Source: Mangrovibacterium lignilyticum (GTDB taxonomy: Bacteria > Bacteroidota > Bacteroidia > Bacteroidales > Prolixibacteraceae). Taken from it: a stretch of DNA of 64,000 nt. Shown piece by piece: positions 44,063 to 53,409 of this stretch (positions are counted from its first letter, which is position 1; every line of letters starts with the position of its first letter). Location of the stretch: positions 1,696,021 through 1,760,020 of the forward strand of contig NZ_WKLH01000001.1 in the NCBI RefSeq assembly GCF_010882175.1, written 5' to 3'. The position numbers were made by a program, and so were the translations under genes. The notes under the pieces were generated by a model that was not told the origin of the DNA, did no database searches, and saw only the letters and a list, made by a program, of their open reading frames with translations.

Positions 44063-46003
44063 CTAGTTACTTAAAACCATGTGAAATGCTGTCACCTCTG
44101 TTGGCAACTCGGGATTTGTATCATCAAACCCAGTGTAGAAGCCCAGGTACATACCTTTAGTGTCGATATTGCTCAGACTGGCACCGTCGTGCGAACCAAA
44201 CAGCCATGGTCCCATTCCTTCACCGTTGTTTGTGAAAATCCACGAATAAGTGAATGGAGCTTCCGAAAACATTAATGTTCCATTATCCGGATCAATTTCC
44301 ACCGTGATACCCGTTTTAGCAGTACCATTGTCAACTGCATCAGCTTTCAGCACATCTCCATCCATATAGAAACTAATTGACGATGCAACGCAAGCATCAT
44401 GATTCTCCTGAGTCCAAAACCAAGATTGGCTGGTAAAATCGTCCGGGAATAACGAAGCTGTCCACCCGCCAGTCCAGTCGCCAAGATACCAATCGGCAAA
44501 ATAGTTAATGTCGGGAACCAACGTTTTTCCTTTCAGTGCATTTTTCCATACAGCCGTAGGATCGACTTCACCGCCTCCAAACTGCGGCACTAAATGGTAA
44601 GCCATGTATTCCGGTTTATCCGGATTACGATTACCCAACCACATACCGGCCACTGCACCGGAAGCGTCTTTTTCAATTTTTGTGATGCGTAGCTGATTAT
44701 CTGCGTCAGCAGAGAAGCCAGCCCAACCTACAATTGTAATAGTTGGAACGGTAATGTCGAAAGAGTAAATTCCTTTTTCATCAATGGAATATGTACCTTC
44801 AGTGCTTGTTCCGTCAGGCGTCACAAAAACAACCGAATTACCGGAAGAATTCATCGTCATCGAGAAATTCGCATAAGTTGAAGGATCAAGGGTACCTCCC
44901 AACCAATCCGGATAATCTCCGGGCGCCTGCCAACCGTTCATCAACGAACCGTCCAGATTTGCCCAGTCGAAAGGATTTTCTTCGGAAAGCTTCCAGGTAA
45001 TTGTTGTGCTTACAACCTGGGAAATATCACCTTGCCATCCGTCCGGCAATGCAGGTTCCGGATCCGGAAGATCAGCGGGCACATAACTTTCTGCATATTC
45101 TCTTGAAACAAAGTTCCACACATACCAACACGGCCCTTCACCGGACAATCCCTCATCCCTTAGGTTGGCAATCATCAAAACATCATCCGTTAACATCAAA
45201 ATCTTGAAATCCTTATTCCAACTAAGCGAGTTCAAATGCGCCCACTGCCCATGGGCAAACTGAACATCCTCATCCCCCGAGACTTCTATTGACTTAGAAC
45301 CTGAATCGAAATTAAAGTTGCCTTTTGCAACGTCTTCAGGTTGATAATTCGTTAAGTTCAAATCGTCAGCCGTATAAGAGCCGAGGGTATAATCAGCAGC
45401 TCCACTTGCAAGGCTAAAAGTCATGAACTGAGCCAAATCTGCAGCTGTATTACCAACATCTCCATTACTTGGCTCCCACCAAACATAGCCCTCAGGCTTC
45501 CAATTTCCGTTATCATTCACCATATCATCCCATGTTGCAGCGGGATCATAACAGGAATAAAAACCTTGCTTTTTACCGTATTCACCTGTGTCCGAAATCC
45601 AGGTCTTCGAGTTTCCGGCACCACCAGTCAACATGACCCAAAACTGATCACTCACATAGCTCAGGTTCGTTGTCGTAATTGACAGCGGAAAGGCATCAGC
45701 CTGTACCAAACCACCGGCACTTTCAACACCATAAATAAATTCATAATCACCGGGGAAAGGAAAACGCAGCGTGTCTTTCACCCGGCTCGAGCGTCCCATT
45801 GGCGTAACCCACAGTGGTGTCGCTCCCGGTGTCAAACTTTCCAAAATGACCATATTCGGATCATTTGCATCCTGCGTAATACGGTAGGTCAGATCTTCTT
45901 TGGAAAGTATCTTTCCCAAGCTAAATTCGTCGGGCTGGCAGGCAAACAGGGCCAAAACCATCCCCAACAAAAGACTGTATATTTTAAGATTTCTTGTGTT
46001 CAT
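44063..46003 (-). CDS. Probable surface glycan-binding lipoprotein (SGBP)
   Basis: 646 residues. Lipoprotein signal LALFACQPD (Cys22); a PKD-like first domain (about 35-115; PLWVTPMGRSSRVKDTLRFP); then long aromatic-rich beta domains with many Trp (WGTPMG-like turns, LPDGWQGDISQVVSTTITWK, WYLGDWTGGWTASLFPDDFT). No catalytic motif is seen. Position after SusC-SusD, lipid anchor and exposed aromatics fit the variable surface glycan-binding proteins of glycan loci (as SGBP-B in the B. ovatus xyloglucan locus), although I see no direct similarity to that protein. Two related segments in the second half suggest an internal duplication. The binding function is inferred from context. Confidence 0.7.
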   Translation of the reverse strand: MNTRNLKIYSLLLGMVLALFACQPDEFSLGKILSKEDLTYRITQDANDPNMVILESLTPGATPLWVTPMGRSSRVKDTLRFPFPGDYEFIYGVESAGGLVQADAFPLSITTTNLSYVSDQFWVMLTGGAGNSKTWISDTGEYGKKQGFYSCYDPAATWDDMVNDNGNWKPEGYVWWEPSNGDVGNTAADLAQFMTFSLASGAADYTLGSYTADDLNLTNYQPEDVAKGNFNFDSGSKSIEVSGDEDVQFAHGQWAHLNSLSWNKDFKILMLTDDVLMIANLRDEGLSGEGPCWYVWNFVSREYAESYVPADLPDPEPALPDGWQGDISQVVSTTITWKLSEENPFDWANLDGSLMNGWQAPGDYPDWLGGTLDPSTYANFSMTMNSSGNSVVFVTPDGTSTEGTYSIDEKGIYSFDITVPTITIVGWAGFSADADNQLRITKIEKDASGAVAGMWLGNRNPDKPEYMAYHLVPQFGGGEVDPTAVWKNALKGKTLVPDINYFADWYLGDWTGGWTASLFPDDFTSQSWFWTQENHDACVASSISFYMDGDVLKADAVDNGTAKTGITVEIDPDNGTLMFSEAPFTYSWIFTNNGEGMGPWLFGSHDGASLSNIDTKGMYLGFYTGFDDTNPELPTEVTAFHMVLSN

Positions 46004-46019
46004 AAGATTTTAGATTTGA

Positions 46020-47612
46020 TTAGTTCCAGCCATCATTTTGTTTTAATACACCTGCCGACAAGCTTATTTGTGTTTGAGGGATCAACATGAGACCGCGTTT
46101 GTCGGTGATATCGGAGCTGCTGATTACCTTTTGGAAATCGACACCGCCATCCTGCACAGTCGTAGAAATCGCGATGGTGCTGGCAGCAGTAGAAACGCCT
46201 TGGCGCAACAAGTCCCAGTAGCGCAATCCTTCGAAAGCAAACTCATAGCGGCGTTCAGCCAGAATATTAGCTACATTCGCCGTAAGTGGGTCCAAGCCGG
46301 CGCGTCCACGAACCTCATCAAAGTAGCTTTGAGCATTAGCACTTCCCAATTCCGCAGCCATCAGCAGCACGTCGGCATAACGCATGGCTACGTAGTCCTG
46401 AACCTGACCAATTTGAAAATTGACAGCTCCATTGTCCTCCGCCACGTCAGTACCATCCGGGAGCGCCAGCGGTGTATATTTTTTGTTGGTATAACCTGTA
46501 TATTCCCGTTGATCAGAATTATCGAAGTCTAATCCTTCTTCCTCAATCGCGATAATTGACGCTTCTTTCCGGGTATCATCACTCGCAAAAGCAGAGTACA
46601 ACGAAGGCAATACCGTACAGCCTCCCCATCCTTTACCATAAGGTGAAAACGATTGGGTGCGCAGACCAAGCATGACTAACCAATGGTTTCCGTCCGTATC
46701 TCCATCGTAATTAGAGGTAATGTTATACTTGATGGAGAAGATAGTCTCCATATTATCTTTTCCGGCATAAGTTGTCCCCAACTCATTGGTTGCTTCATTT
46801 GGTGTTGACGATGCAGCCGGCCAAAGATTTTTAAACTCTTCAACCAAGCCGTAGTTTCCGCTGGCAATCACATCTTCCAGGCCCTGCAAGGCTTCTGCTT
46901 TAGTTAGCTTTCCAACCAGGTCGCTTTCACCATAGTATCCGGTATAGAACATGAACACCCGTGCTAACAATGATTTTGCCGCCCATTTATTAACCCGGCC
47001 TGCCTCAACGGTTTCTGCTCCGTTTTCTGCAGCGAACATCAAATCTTCGGCAATGACAGCATAAGTTGAGTCAACAGCGGCCTGAGGGATATTATCACTG
47101 GAAGGTTCGGTCAGTAATGGAATATTCTCCCATAAACGAACCATATCGAAATACGCATAAGCCCGAAGGAAACGCGCCTGAGATTCAATATTGTTGCGAT
47201 AATCAGTATCCTCTTGCCAATCGATTTGATCCATCTTTTGCAACAATACATTGCAACGGTAGATTGATTTATAATAGGCAATCCAGTTGTTATTCAACGC
47301 ATCGACATCACCAGGAGACACCTGCAGGTCAAACTGATCAATCATTCGGTAGTTTAAACCGTCATTATTTCCGGTACCGCCAAAGCAGTTATCTGAAGCA
47401 ACCTCCGACAATACAGGGAACGCTATACCGTTGTTGTAAATCGCCTGAACGCCATCGTAACAGCCTACAATCGCAAGCTCAGCGTCATCTTTGGTTTTAT
47501 AAAAGTTCCCGTCGGTAAGCGAAGTTGTCGGCTCACTATCCAGGAAGCTATCTGAACAGGCGCCCAAAAACAAGCTTGTCAGCGCCAGCATATATATTGA
47601 TAGTTTTTTCAT
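46020..47612 (-). CDS. SusD/RagB-like lipoprotein of the xyloglucan-type locus
   Basis: 530 residues. Lipobox LFLGAC (Cys19), then SDSFLDSEPTTSLTDGNFYK, a clear SusD start. The signature ESQARFLRAYAYFDMVRLWE lies at about 145-165, and the C-terminal region contains ILAERRYEFAFEGLRYWDLL, where the Arg-rich helix and the RYWDLLR motif are typical of RagB/SusD. It binds glycan at the surface over the SusC channel. It is 14 bases downstream of susC and 16 bases upstream of the glycan-binding protein gene. Confidence 0.95.
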   Translation of the reverse strand: MKKLSIYMLALTSLFLGACSDSFLDSEPTTSLTDGNFYKTKDDAELAIVGCYDGVQAIYNNGIAFPVLSEVASDNCFGGTGNNDGLNYRMIDQFDLQVSPGDVDALNNNWIAYYKSIYRCNVLLQKMDQIDWQEDTDYRNNIESQARFLRAYAYFDMVRLWENIPLLTEPSSDNIPQAAVDSTYAVIAEDLMFAAENGAETVEAGRVNKWAAKSLLARVFMFYTGYYGESDLVGKLTKAEALQGLEDVIASGNYGLVEEFKNLWPAASSTPNEATNELGTTYAGKDNMETIFSIKYNITSNYDGDTDGNHWLVMLGLRTQSFSPYGKGWGGCTVLPSLYSAFASDDTRKEASIIAIEEEGLDFDNSDQREYTGYTNKKYTPLALPDGTDVAEDNGAVNFQIGQVQDYVAMRYADVLLMAAELGSANAQSYFDEVRGRAGLDPLTANVANILAERRYEFAFEGLRYWDLLRQGVSTAASTIAISTTVQDGGVDFQKVISSSDITDKRGLMLIPQTQISLSAGVLKQNDGWN

Positions 47613-47626
47613 TGTTTCTTCAGTTT

Positions 47627-50600
47627 TTAAAATTTGATATTTACACCAACCATTACAGTCCTTGGACGAGGATAATAACCTAAATCTACGCCAGACGAAC
47701 CGTTTTCAACACCATAGCCAATTTCAGGGTCCATACCGTTATACTTGGTAAATGTAAAAGCGTTCTGAACAGAAGCATACAAACGCAATTGACTGATGAA
47801 ATCCTTTTTCACCAATTTCTTCGCAAAGTCGTAACCCAACGTAATGTTGCTGATGCGAAGGAAGTCGCCATCCTTAACGAAGACATCCGAGAACAGGTAG
47901 TTGACGTTGTTTTCGGTCACGCGGGGAATTGTATTCGAAGTTCCTTCACCATGCCAGCGGCTCAAAATCTCAGTTGTGTAGTTTGCACTGGCGCTAACCT
48001 GGTTGCGGTAAGATTGTACGATCTGGTTGCCGGCAACACCATTGGCGTCCACTGCAAAATCGAAGCCTTCATAGTCGAAACCGACAGAGAATCCGAAAAC
48101 ATAATCCGGGTTCGGGTCCCCAACATTGGTTTTATCGCTTTCATCAATAACTCCGTCTTTGTTTTGATCTACATAGCGCAAATCACCTGGTTTTGCATTT
48201 AGTTGAACCACTTCGCCGTTGTTGGTATAGGCCTGAACTTCCGCTTCATTTTGAAAAATACCATCTGTTTCCCATCCCCAGAAATACCCGATGGGGTAAC
48301 CGGTTTCGGCACGGTGGTAAAATTCCAGTGAGTTATCGTAAAGCATATTGGTTAACCCGTGTACAATACCATCAGAAGTTGGAACCGATGTTACTTTATT
48401 TTTATTCTTCGCCACGTTACCATTGATATGGTAGTTTAATTTGCCAATACTATTGTGGTACGATACTGACAATTCCAAACCGGTGTTATCAACATTTCCT
48501 CCGTTAATGTATGGCGCATCAGCACCGGCAGTTGCCAAAATAGGCGCTTCAATTAACCAATCTTTAGTCGACTTTTTATACCAGTCGAAAGTCAGGTTCA
48601 TGTGTCCATCCAACAATTGCGAATCAAAACCAATATTCAATTGTTCTGACGTTTCCCACTGCAGATTTTCGTTCGACAAGCGACTTGGGTAGGCACCAAC
48701 GGTGTTTCCGGAAGCATCAAAATCAGCCGATCCGAAGTAGTAGTTTGTATTGGATGTTTTGATTGGCGCCAAATATTGCCAAGCTGAAATATTCTGGTTA
48801 CCAACCTGTCCCCAACTGGCACGCAATTTCAGGAAATCCAGGAAGCCAAGAGCATCCTCCATGAACGATTCGTTGGAAACAACCCATCCGGCAGATACTG
48901 ATGGGAAATACCCCCAGCGGTTACTTTTGGCAAATTTCGAAGAACCATCGGCACGGAATGTCGCATTAAACATGAAACGTTCCTGATAGTTATAGCTTAC
49001 ACGTCCAAAGTACGACAGCAACATGGCTTCGTCATTCGGAGCGCCACCATAACTCAACAGGGTGAAATCAGTATTCGTTGTATTGTCGATGTAGGCGTGA
49101 TCGAGATCGGAAATCACTAAACCTGAATTGCCCACACTAACCCATGAACCTTTATTCTGATAGATTGAATTACCAGCCATCACGGTAAACGCGTGGTCTT
49201 TCAATTTGAAATCGTAGGTCAACACGTTGTCCCAAGTCAAAGCTAAGCCTTTACTCATATTTTGGCTGGCACTATCGTTTATACGGAACGAATAAATTGA
49301 CAACTCATAAGCGGGGCGGAAAGAACGGCCTTCGCTCACATAATAGTCGAAACCCATTGTTGTGCGGAAACGAAGATTCTTTATCGGGTTCAGTTCGAAA
49401 TAAACATCACCGAAAATCTTTTGATTGTTGTTCTTATTCTGGTTGTTCAACATCATTGAACCGTAAGGGTTACTTTCACCTTCGGTCCATGGTTCCCAAA
49501 CTTGCAGTTCGCCGCTTTCGTCGTAGTATTCAACGCCACTTGTGTTATTCAGGTAATCGCCGTTTACATCGTACATTGGTAGAAACGGACTTGTATTGAA
49601 TGCTCCACGCAAACTGTTGCTATATTGATCACCTACACCAATACCATTCTTTTCAATGTATCCCATCGTTAGGTGTTGTCCCACCTTCAGGAAGCCATCG
49701 TATAATTTGTGTTCACTGTTAACTCTTAAGTTGTATCGGTCGTAGTTCGATACAGAAGGACCACCAACGATACCTTCCTGACCGGTGTAAGACATTGACA
49801 TCGAGTAAACGGAATTCTCAGAACCGCCAGTCATCCCTAATGTGTAATTTTGGGTAACGGCGTTATCGTAGATCATTTCATCAATCCAGCTAGTTCCTTC
49901 CCCCATGCCCTCAATATCTGCCAATGTGAAGTAGGGAGCTTTACCCGAGTTAATGGCTGCCTCATTCATAATAACAGCGTACTCTTTGCTATTCAGCATA
50001 TCTGCTTTACGCGACACATTTTGCAGACCATAATAGGAATCGAAACTAATTTTAGATTCTCCTTTTTGTCCTGTTTTAGTCGTGATTAAAATTACACCGT
50101 TAGCCGCCTGCGATCCGTAAATTGCGGCTGAGGCAGCATCTTTCAACACATCGATGCTTTCAATATCTGCATTATTCAGGTAAGAAACGTCGCCAGTTTG
50201 AACACCGTCGACAATATAAAGAGGTCCGGAATTACCAATCGTTCCCTGGCCACGAACAACAACCTTCAAACCTTCACCAGGCTGACCGGATGTAGAAGAG
50301 ATTTGAACCCCTGAAGTTTGTCCCTGCAAAGCTTGAAGCGCACTCGTTGTACTTCTTTTCTGTAAGGCGTCGCCGTCAACCTGAACCGTTGCTCCGGTTA
50401 CCAGCTTTTTCTTTTGGACACCATAACCGACAACCACAACTTCGTCAAATAAGGAAACTTCTTCCTCCAAAGACACATTAATTGTAGATCCTGTTATTGG
50501 CAGTTCCTGGGGTGTCATACCCACAAACGAGAAAACCAATGTTTGAGCATCAGCCGGAACTTCCAAAGCGTAATTACCATCCAAGTCGGTAATCGTTCCG

Positions 50601-50812
50601 ATCGTTGTGCCCTTCACAAATACAGACACACCCGGAATGGGCTCATTTGTGCTTTTTTCAGTCACAACACCAGTTATTGATTTTTGGGCTTGAGCATAGC
50701 CCGAAAAGAACAGAAGTAAAGCAAAAACCAAACAGAAGCTTCGGAGAAGCACGCCTGTTGATTTCATGAAAGAGTTCTTTGAAAAACTCCCATCACTGCG
50801 TTTTTCTTTCAT
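47627..50812 (-). CDS. SusC/RagA TonB-dependent transporter of the xyloglucan-type locus
   Basis: 1061 residues. Signal peptide (about 16-42), CarboxypepD-like domain (KSITGVVTEKSTNEPIPGVS, about 45-125), TonB-box region (FDEVVVVGYGVQKKKLVTGA), plug with GPLYIVDGVQTGD and GSQAANGVILITTKTG, and a barrel that ends MVGVNIKF. No STN domain, so regulation does not use a sigma/FecR relay; the HTCS is the likely regulator. Met16 (MKSTGVLLRS) begins a more normal signal peptide than Met1 and may be the true start. It is the first gene of SusC-SusD-SGBP-GH5-GH31. Confidence 0.95.
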   Translation of the reverse strand: MKEKRSDGSFSKNSFMKSTGVLLRSFCLVFALLLFFSGYAQAQKSITGVVTEKSTNEPIPGVSVFVKGTTIGTITDLDGNYALEVPADAQTLVFSFVGMTPQELPITGSTINVSLEEEVSLFDEVVVVGYGVQKKKLVTGATVQVDGDALQKRSTTSALQALQGQTSGVQISSTSGQPGEGLKVVVRGQGTIGNSGPLYIVDGVQTGDVSYLNNADIESIDVLKDAASAAIYGSQAANGVILITTKTGQKGESKISFDSYYGLQNVSRKADMLNSKEYAVIMNEAAINSGKAPYFTLADIEGMGEGTSWIDEMIYDNAVTQNYTLGMTGGSENSVYSMSMSYTGQEGIVGGPSVSNYDRYNLRVNSEHKLYDGFLKVGQHLTMGYIEKNGIGVGDQYSNSLRGAFNTSPFLPMYDVNGDYLNNTSGVEYYDESGELQVWEPWTEGESNPYGSMMLNNQNKNNNQKIFGDVYFELNPIKNLRFRTTMGFDYYVSEGRSFRPAYELSIYSFRINDSASQNMSKGLALTWDNVLTYDFKLKDHAFTVMAGNSIYQNKGSWVSVGNSGLVISDLDHAYIDNTTNTDFTLLSYGGAPNDEAMLLSYFGRVSYNYQERFMFNATFRADGSSKFAKSNRWGYFPSVSAGWVVSNESFMEDALGFLDFLKLRASWGQVGNQNISAWQYLAPIKTSNTNYYFGSADFDASGNTVGAYPSRLSNENLQWETSEQLNIGFDSQLLDGHMNLTFDWYKKSTKDWLIEAPILATAGADAPYINGGNVDNTGLELSVSYHNSIGKLNYHINGNVAKNKNKVTSVPTSDGIVHGLTNMLYDNSLEFYHRAETGYPIGYFWGWETDGIFQNEAEVQAYTNNGEVVQLNAKPGDLRYVDQNKDGVIDESDKTNVGDPNPDYVFGFSVGFDYEGFDFAVDANGVAGNQIVQSYRNQVSASANYTTEILSRWHGEGTSNTIPRVTENNVNYLFSDVFVKDGDFLRISNITLGYDFAKKLVKKDFISQLRLYASVQNAFTFTKYNGMDPEIGYGVENGSSGVDLGYYPRPRTVMVGVNIKF

Positions 50813-51222
50813 ACGTTAAAGTTTAATAGATTAGATTTTATCAATTTACATACAGCAAATACGATCTTGCTTTTATCTGCGCATGCAAGTCAGTTTTAGC
50901 TATTGGTTGGCTATACGCAGAATAGAGCACCATAAAACTATCTTTAAAAATGCAGTGCCATGGGGTGAAAATGTTTTCAGAAACCACCTGAATTGATAAA
51001 GCAAGCCTACCAGAATGTTTCAAACGGGGTATCCGAATGTTAATTTATCATTAAGAAACAACAAAGACAAAACAACACAATTAACTGATCGCGTGATAAT
51101 TGCAACGTCATACAAATACAACAATCGCTAATCTCTTCACTGAACTCCGATTCGAATCTGAATTTCGGCATGCAATATGAGTTACTAGCCTAAATTCCCG
51201 TAAGAATTTCTATTTTTGTAGC
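50813..51222. other. Divergent intergenic region upstream of SusC and the GIY-YIG gene
   Basis: About 410 AT-rich bases. It should hold the SusC promoter and the HTCS operator (minus direction); I cannot place them by eye. The only clear element is the plus-strand -7-like TATTTTTG at 51211. A 60-codon minus frame (50841-51023) has no protein character. Confidence 0.4.
51211..51218 (+). promoter_or_regulatory. -7 promoter element abutting the GIY-YIG start codon
   Basis: TATTTTTG matches TAnnTTTG. It ends only 4 bases before the ATG at 51223, which would give a leaderless or nearly leaderless mRNA. No convincing -33 TTG is at the usual distance, so it may be chance. Confidence 0.4.
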
Positions 51223-51465
51223 ATGTACTATTCATACGTAATTTATAATTTGGAGCACAACAAGTTTCACTACGGCTTTACTGTAGATTTGAAACAAACC
51301 GAGAAAGCCCACAACGAAGGATTGATTGACGAAACCAAGCGAATTAAACCGTGGTCTCTTGTTTATCAGGAACCATGTGGAAGTAAAAGTCAAGCAATTC
51401 GTCGAATCAGGTTTTACCGAACAACCGCCGGACAACGCTTCCTGAAAAGGATGTTAAACTTTTAG
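51223..51465 (+). CDS. GIY-YIG (YhbQ-like) protein with degenerate active site
   Basis: 80 residues, the normal length for the short YhbQ/UPF0213 GIY-YIG proteins. The fold is evident: YYSYVIYN (2-9), FHYGFTVDL (15-23), HNEG (30-33), KPWSLVYQEPCGSKSQAIRR (42-61). Active enzymes have Arg in the DLxxR motif and Glu in the ALxxEK motif. Here the corresponding positions are Thr26 (DLKQTEKAHN) and Ile62 (AIRRIR), so nuclease activity is probably lost. A DNA-binding role could remain. It is a single gene preceding the SPOR lipoprotein. Confidence 0.78.
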   Translation: MYYSYVIYNLEHNKFHYGFTVDLKQTEKAHNEGLIDETKRIKPWSLVYQEPCGSKSQAIRRIRFYRTTAGQRFLKRMLNF

Positions 51466-51528
51466 ATTTTAACAACACTTAGTTGATAATCATTCGATAA
51501 GAAACGAATACCCAGCGCTGCTTTTTCG

Positions 51529-51536
51529 TAGATTTG
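51529..51536 (+). promoter_or_regulatory. -7 promoter element of the SPOR lipoprotein gene
   Basis: TAGATTTG fits TAnnTTTG and lies 30 bases before the start codon at 51566. A -33 element is not clear. Confidence 0.45.
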
Positions 51537-51565
51537 TTAATTGGAAACCATAAAATAGACTAGAA

Positions 51566-52069
51566 ATGAGAAGAATTATTATTGGAGCATTTGTTTTCAG
51601 CTTGCTATTTACCGGGTGTAAATCGATGCAAAAGATGAAAAACGAAGAAGCTGCTGAACCTGCTAAGCAGGAACAAGCTGAGACCAAAGTGTTTTCGGTA
51701 GCAGAGCCCGAGCAACCAAAAACGCCGACAGAGCAAACTGCTCCCACGTCGACTTACCAAGCTCCGATAAAACCGGTTCGTACGCAAACGGAAACCTTTA
51801 CATTCGATCAGAAAGATGATGCCACCAGATATCAGGGAAGTACATTTTTTGTCATTATCGGTAGTTTCAGCTCTGTAGAGAATGCCAACAAATACAAACA
51901 GGAACTGATCCCACAGGGATTCAACCCAATTGTTTTACACAGTGAAACCGGTTACTACCGAGTGTGCGTTAACTCTTATGCCAACGAAACAGCGGCTCGT
52001 CAACGCGTTAATCAAATTCGTACCGATTTTCCGAAATATGCCGACACCTGGCTGTTGATTAAGAAATAA
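51566..52069 (+). CDS. SPOR-domain lipoprotein
   Basis: 167 residues. Lipobox LLFTGC (Cys18), then a low-complexity Glu/Ala/Pro/Thr-rich linker (about 25-75) that can span the periplasm, and a C-terminal SPOR domain (about 85-165: TFFVIIGSFSSVENANKYKQ, GYYRVCVNSYANETAA). SPOR domains bind denuded septal peptidoglycan, so a cell-division or cell-wall role is expected. It stands alone, with its own -7 element and a bidirectional terminator shared with the aminotransferase-like gene. Confidence 0.88.
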   Translation: MRRIIIGAFVFSLLFTGCKSMQKMKNEEAAEPAKQEQAETKVFSVAEPEQPKTPTEQTAPTSTYQAPIKPVRTQTETFTFDQKDDATRYQGSTFFVIIGSFSSVENANKYKQELIPQGFNPIVLHSETGYYRVCVNSYANETAARQRVNQIRTDFPKYADTWLLIKK

Positions 52070-52090
52070 GTTCCAAACTCATTATATTGA

Positions 52091-52127
52091 AAAAAGCTTA
52101 TCCCTTTGCAGGAATAAGCTTTTTTTA
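52091..52127. terminator. Bidirectional terminator between the SPOR gene and the aminotransferase-like gene
   Basis: AAGCTTAT (52094-52101) pairs with ATAAGCTT (52114-52121), closed by CC/GG. Flanking A- and T-runs allow termination in both directions. Confidence 0.85.
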
Positions 52128-52159
52128 TGCCGTTCGTTCAACTGAGCTTTCAGCGAACG

Positions 52160-53350
52160 TTATAAATCGTCAACAATCATCGAAGGAACACTCATAAGCA
52201 GTTCTGCGGCTTTTTCCAACTTACTGTTGTCTTTCGCAAAACAAACCCGGAATAACTTGGATTTGGTCTTCTCGTGGAAAAAAGCTGAAACAGGCAAAAC
52301 CGCAATGCCAAAATCCCTCGCTAACCGTTCAACAAATACCATGTCCGGCTCTTCTGATAAGCGGGAATAATCAATCAGCTGAAAATAGCTTCCCTGCGAA
52401 GGAATAAATTTATACAAGCTGTTCTCCAATAAACGGAGGAAGTAATTTCTTTTTCCCTGGTAAATGGACGAGACCTCATCAAACGAATGATTTTCGGGGA
52501 CGAAATCCGCTAACGCATATTGCAGCGGCGTATTCACATTGTACAACTGAAATTGCTGCATCTTCCGGTATTCATTCATCAAATGTTCGGGCGCCAAACA
52601 ATAAGAAATTTGCCAGCCATTGATGTTATACACTGTACCAAACGAAGAAACGATAAAACTACGATCAATCAATTTCTCGTAGCGAGCAATACTTTGATGG
52701 GTTTGGTTATCGAAAACAATAGCTTCGAAAGTCTCATCACTCAGGATAATAATATTTGTCCCGTTGGTCAATCGCTGCAACTGCATCATGTCATTCTCCG
52801 ACAACACACTTCCTGTTGGATTGTGAGGAGAATTCAAAATGATCATCTTCGTTTTGGTGGTGATCATTTTACGGAGCTCTTCCCAGTCAATGGTAAAACC
52901 CGGAGCTTTTAACTCCATATATACAGGCTTCCCGCCGTTCAATATGATTGATGGAACGTAAGACTCAAACGCAGGTTCAAAAACAACCACTTCGTCATCA
53001 TCCCGAACCACCGCGCTGATTGCTGTATGAATCGCCTGAATGGTACCAGCCGATACCGTGACTTCCGTTTTGGGATTGTAATAATGACCGTAATTTTCCT
53101 CAATCAGATCCGAAATTACCTTCCTCAACTTCTCAATTCCTTCCAACGGTGCGTAATTGTGATAGCCTGATTTCAGATAATTCACAGCTAAATCAACTAA
53201 TTCCGGCGAACAGGGAAAATCGGTTTTCCCAATTGCCATGTCCAGTGCTCCGGTTTCATCAATCAGCGCATTCACTGAAGAAAAAACGCTTCTATTCGTA
53301 TTGGGGAGTTTCGATTGTACCATATTACTAATTAGGGCAGAAAGATACAA
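52160..53350 (-). CDS. Class I/II aminotransferase homologue (YbdL-like) lacking the PLP lysine
   Basis: 396 residues, the normal length for fold-type I aminotransferases of the YbdL (methionine aminotransferase) branch. Conserved parts: KLRKVISDLIEENYG, NSPHNPTGSVL with Asn177 and SDETFEAIVFD with Asp205. The substrate Arg368 (FRVCFAK) is also kept. The motif that should carry the Schiff-base lysine, usually SSFGKTYHxTGWKxGY, reads SSFGTVYNINGWQISYC, so Thr239 (codon ACA) stands where Lys (AAA/AAG) is expected, and Phe208 replaces the PLP-contacting Tyr. The gene is otherwise intact. It may be catalytically dead, may have an altered function, or may contain a sequence error. Met10 is an alternative start. 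Confidence 0.85.
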   Translation of the reverse strand: MYLSALISNMVQSKLPNTNRSVFSSVNALIDETGALDMAIGKTDFPCSPELVDLAVNYLKSGYHNYAPLEGIEKLRKVISDLIEENYGHYYNPKTEVTVSAGTIQAIHTAISAVVRDDDEVVVFEPAFESYVPSIILNGGKPVYMELKAPGFTIDWEELRKMITTKTKMIILNSPHNPTGSVLSENDMMQLQRLTNGTNIIILSDETFEAIVFDNQTHQSIARYEKLIDRSFIVSSFGTVYNINGWQISYCLAPEHLMNEYRKMQQFQLYNVNTPLQYALADFVPENHSFDEVSSIYQGKRNYFLRLLENSLYKFIPSQGSYFQLIDYSRLSEEPDMVFVERLARDFGIAVLPVSAFFHEKTKSKLFRVCFAKDNSKLEKAAELLMSVPSMIVDDL

Positions 53351-53409
53351 AAATACCTCATTTGAGTCGCTACCCTTCCAAAATTACACAATAATTAAAT
53401 AACATCATT

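Noticed and set aside
50841-51023. A 60-codon minus frame upstream of SusC
   Set aside because: Low protein character and it lies in the expected SusC promoter/leader region.
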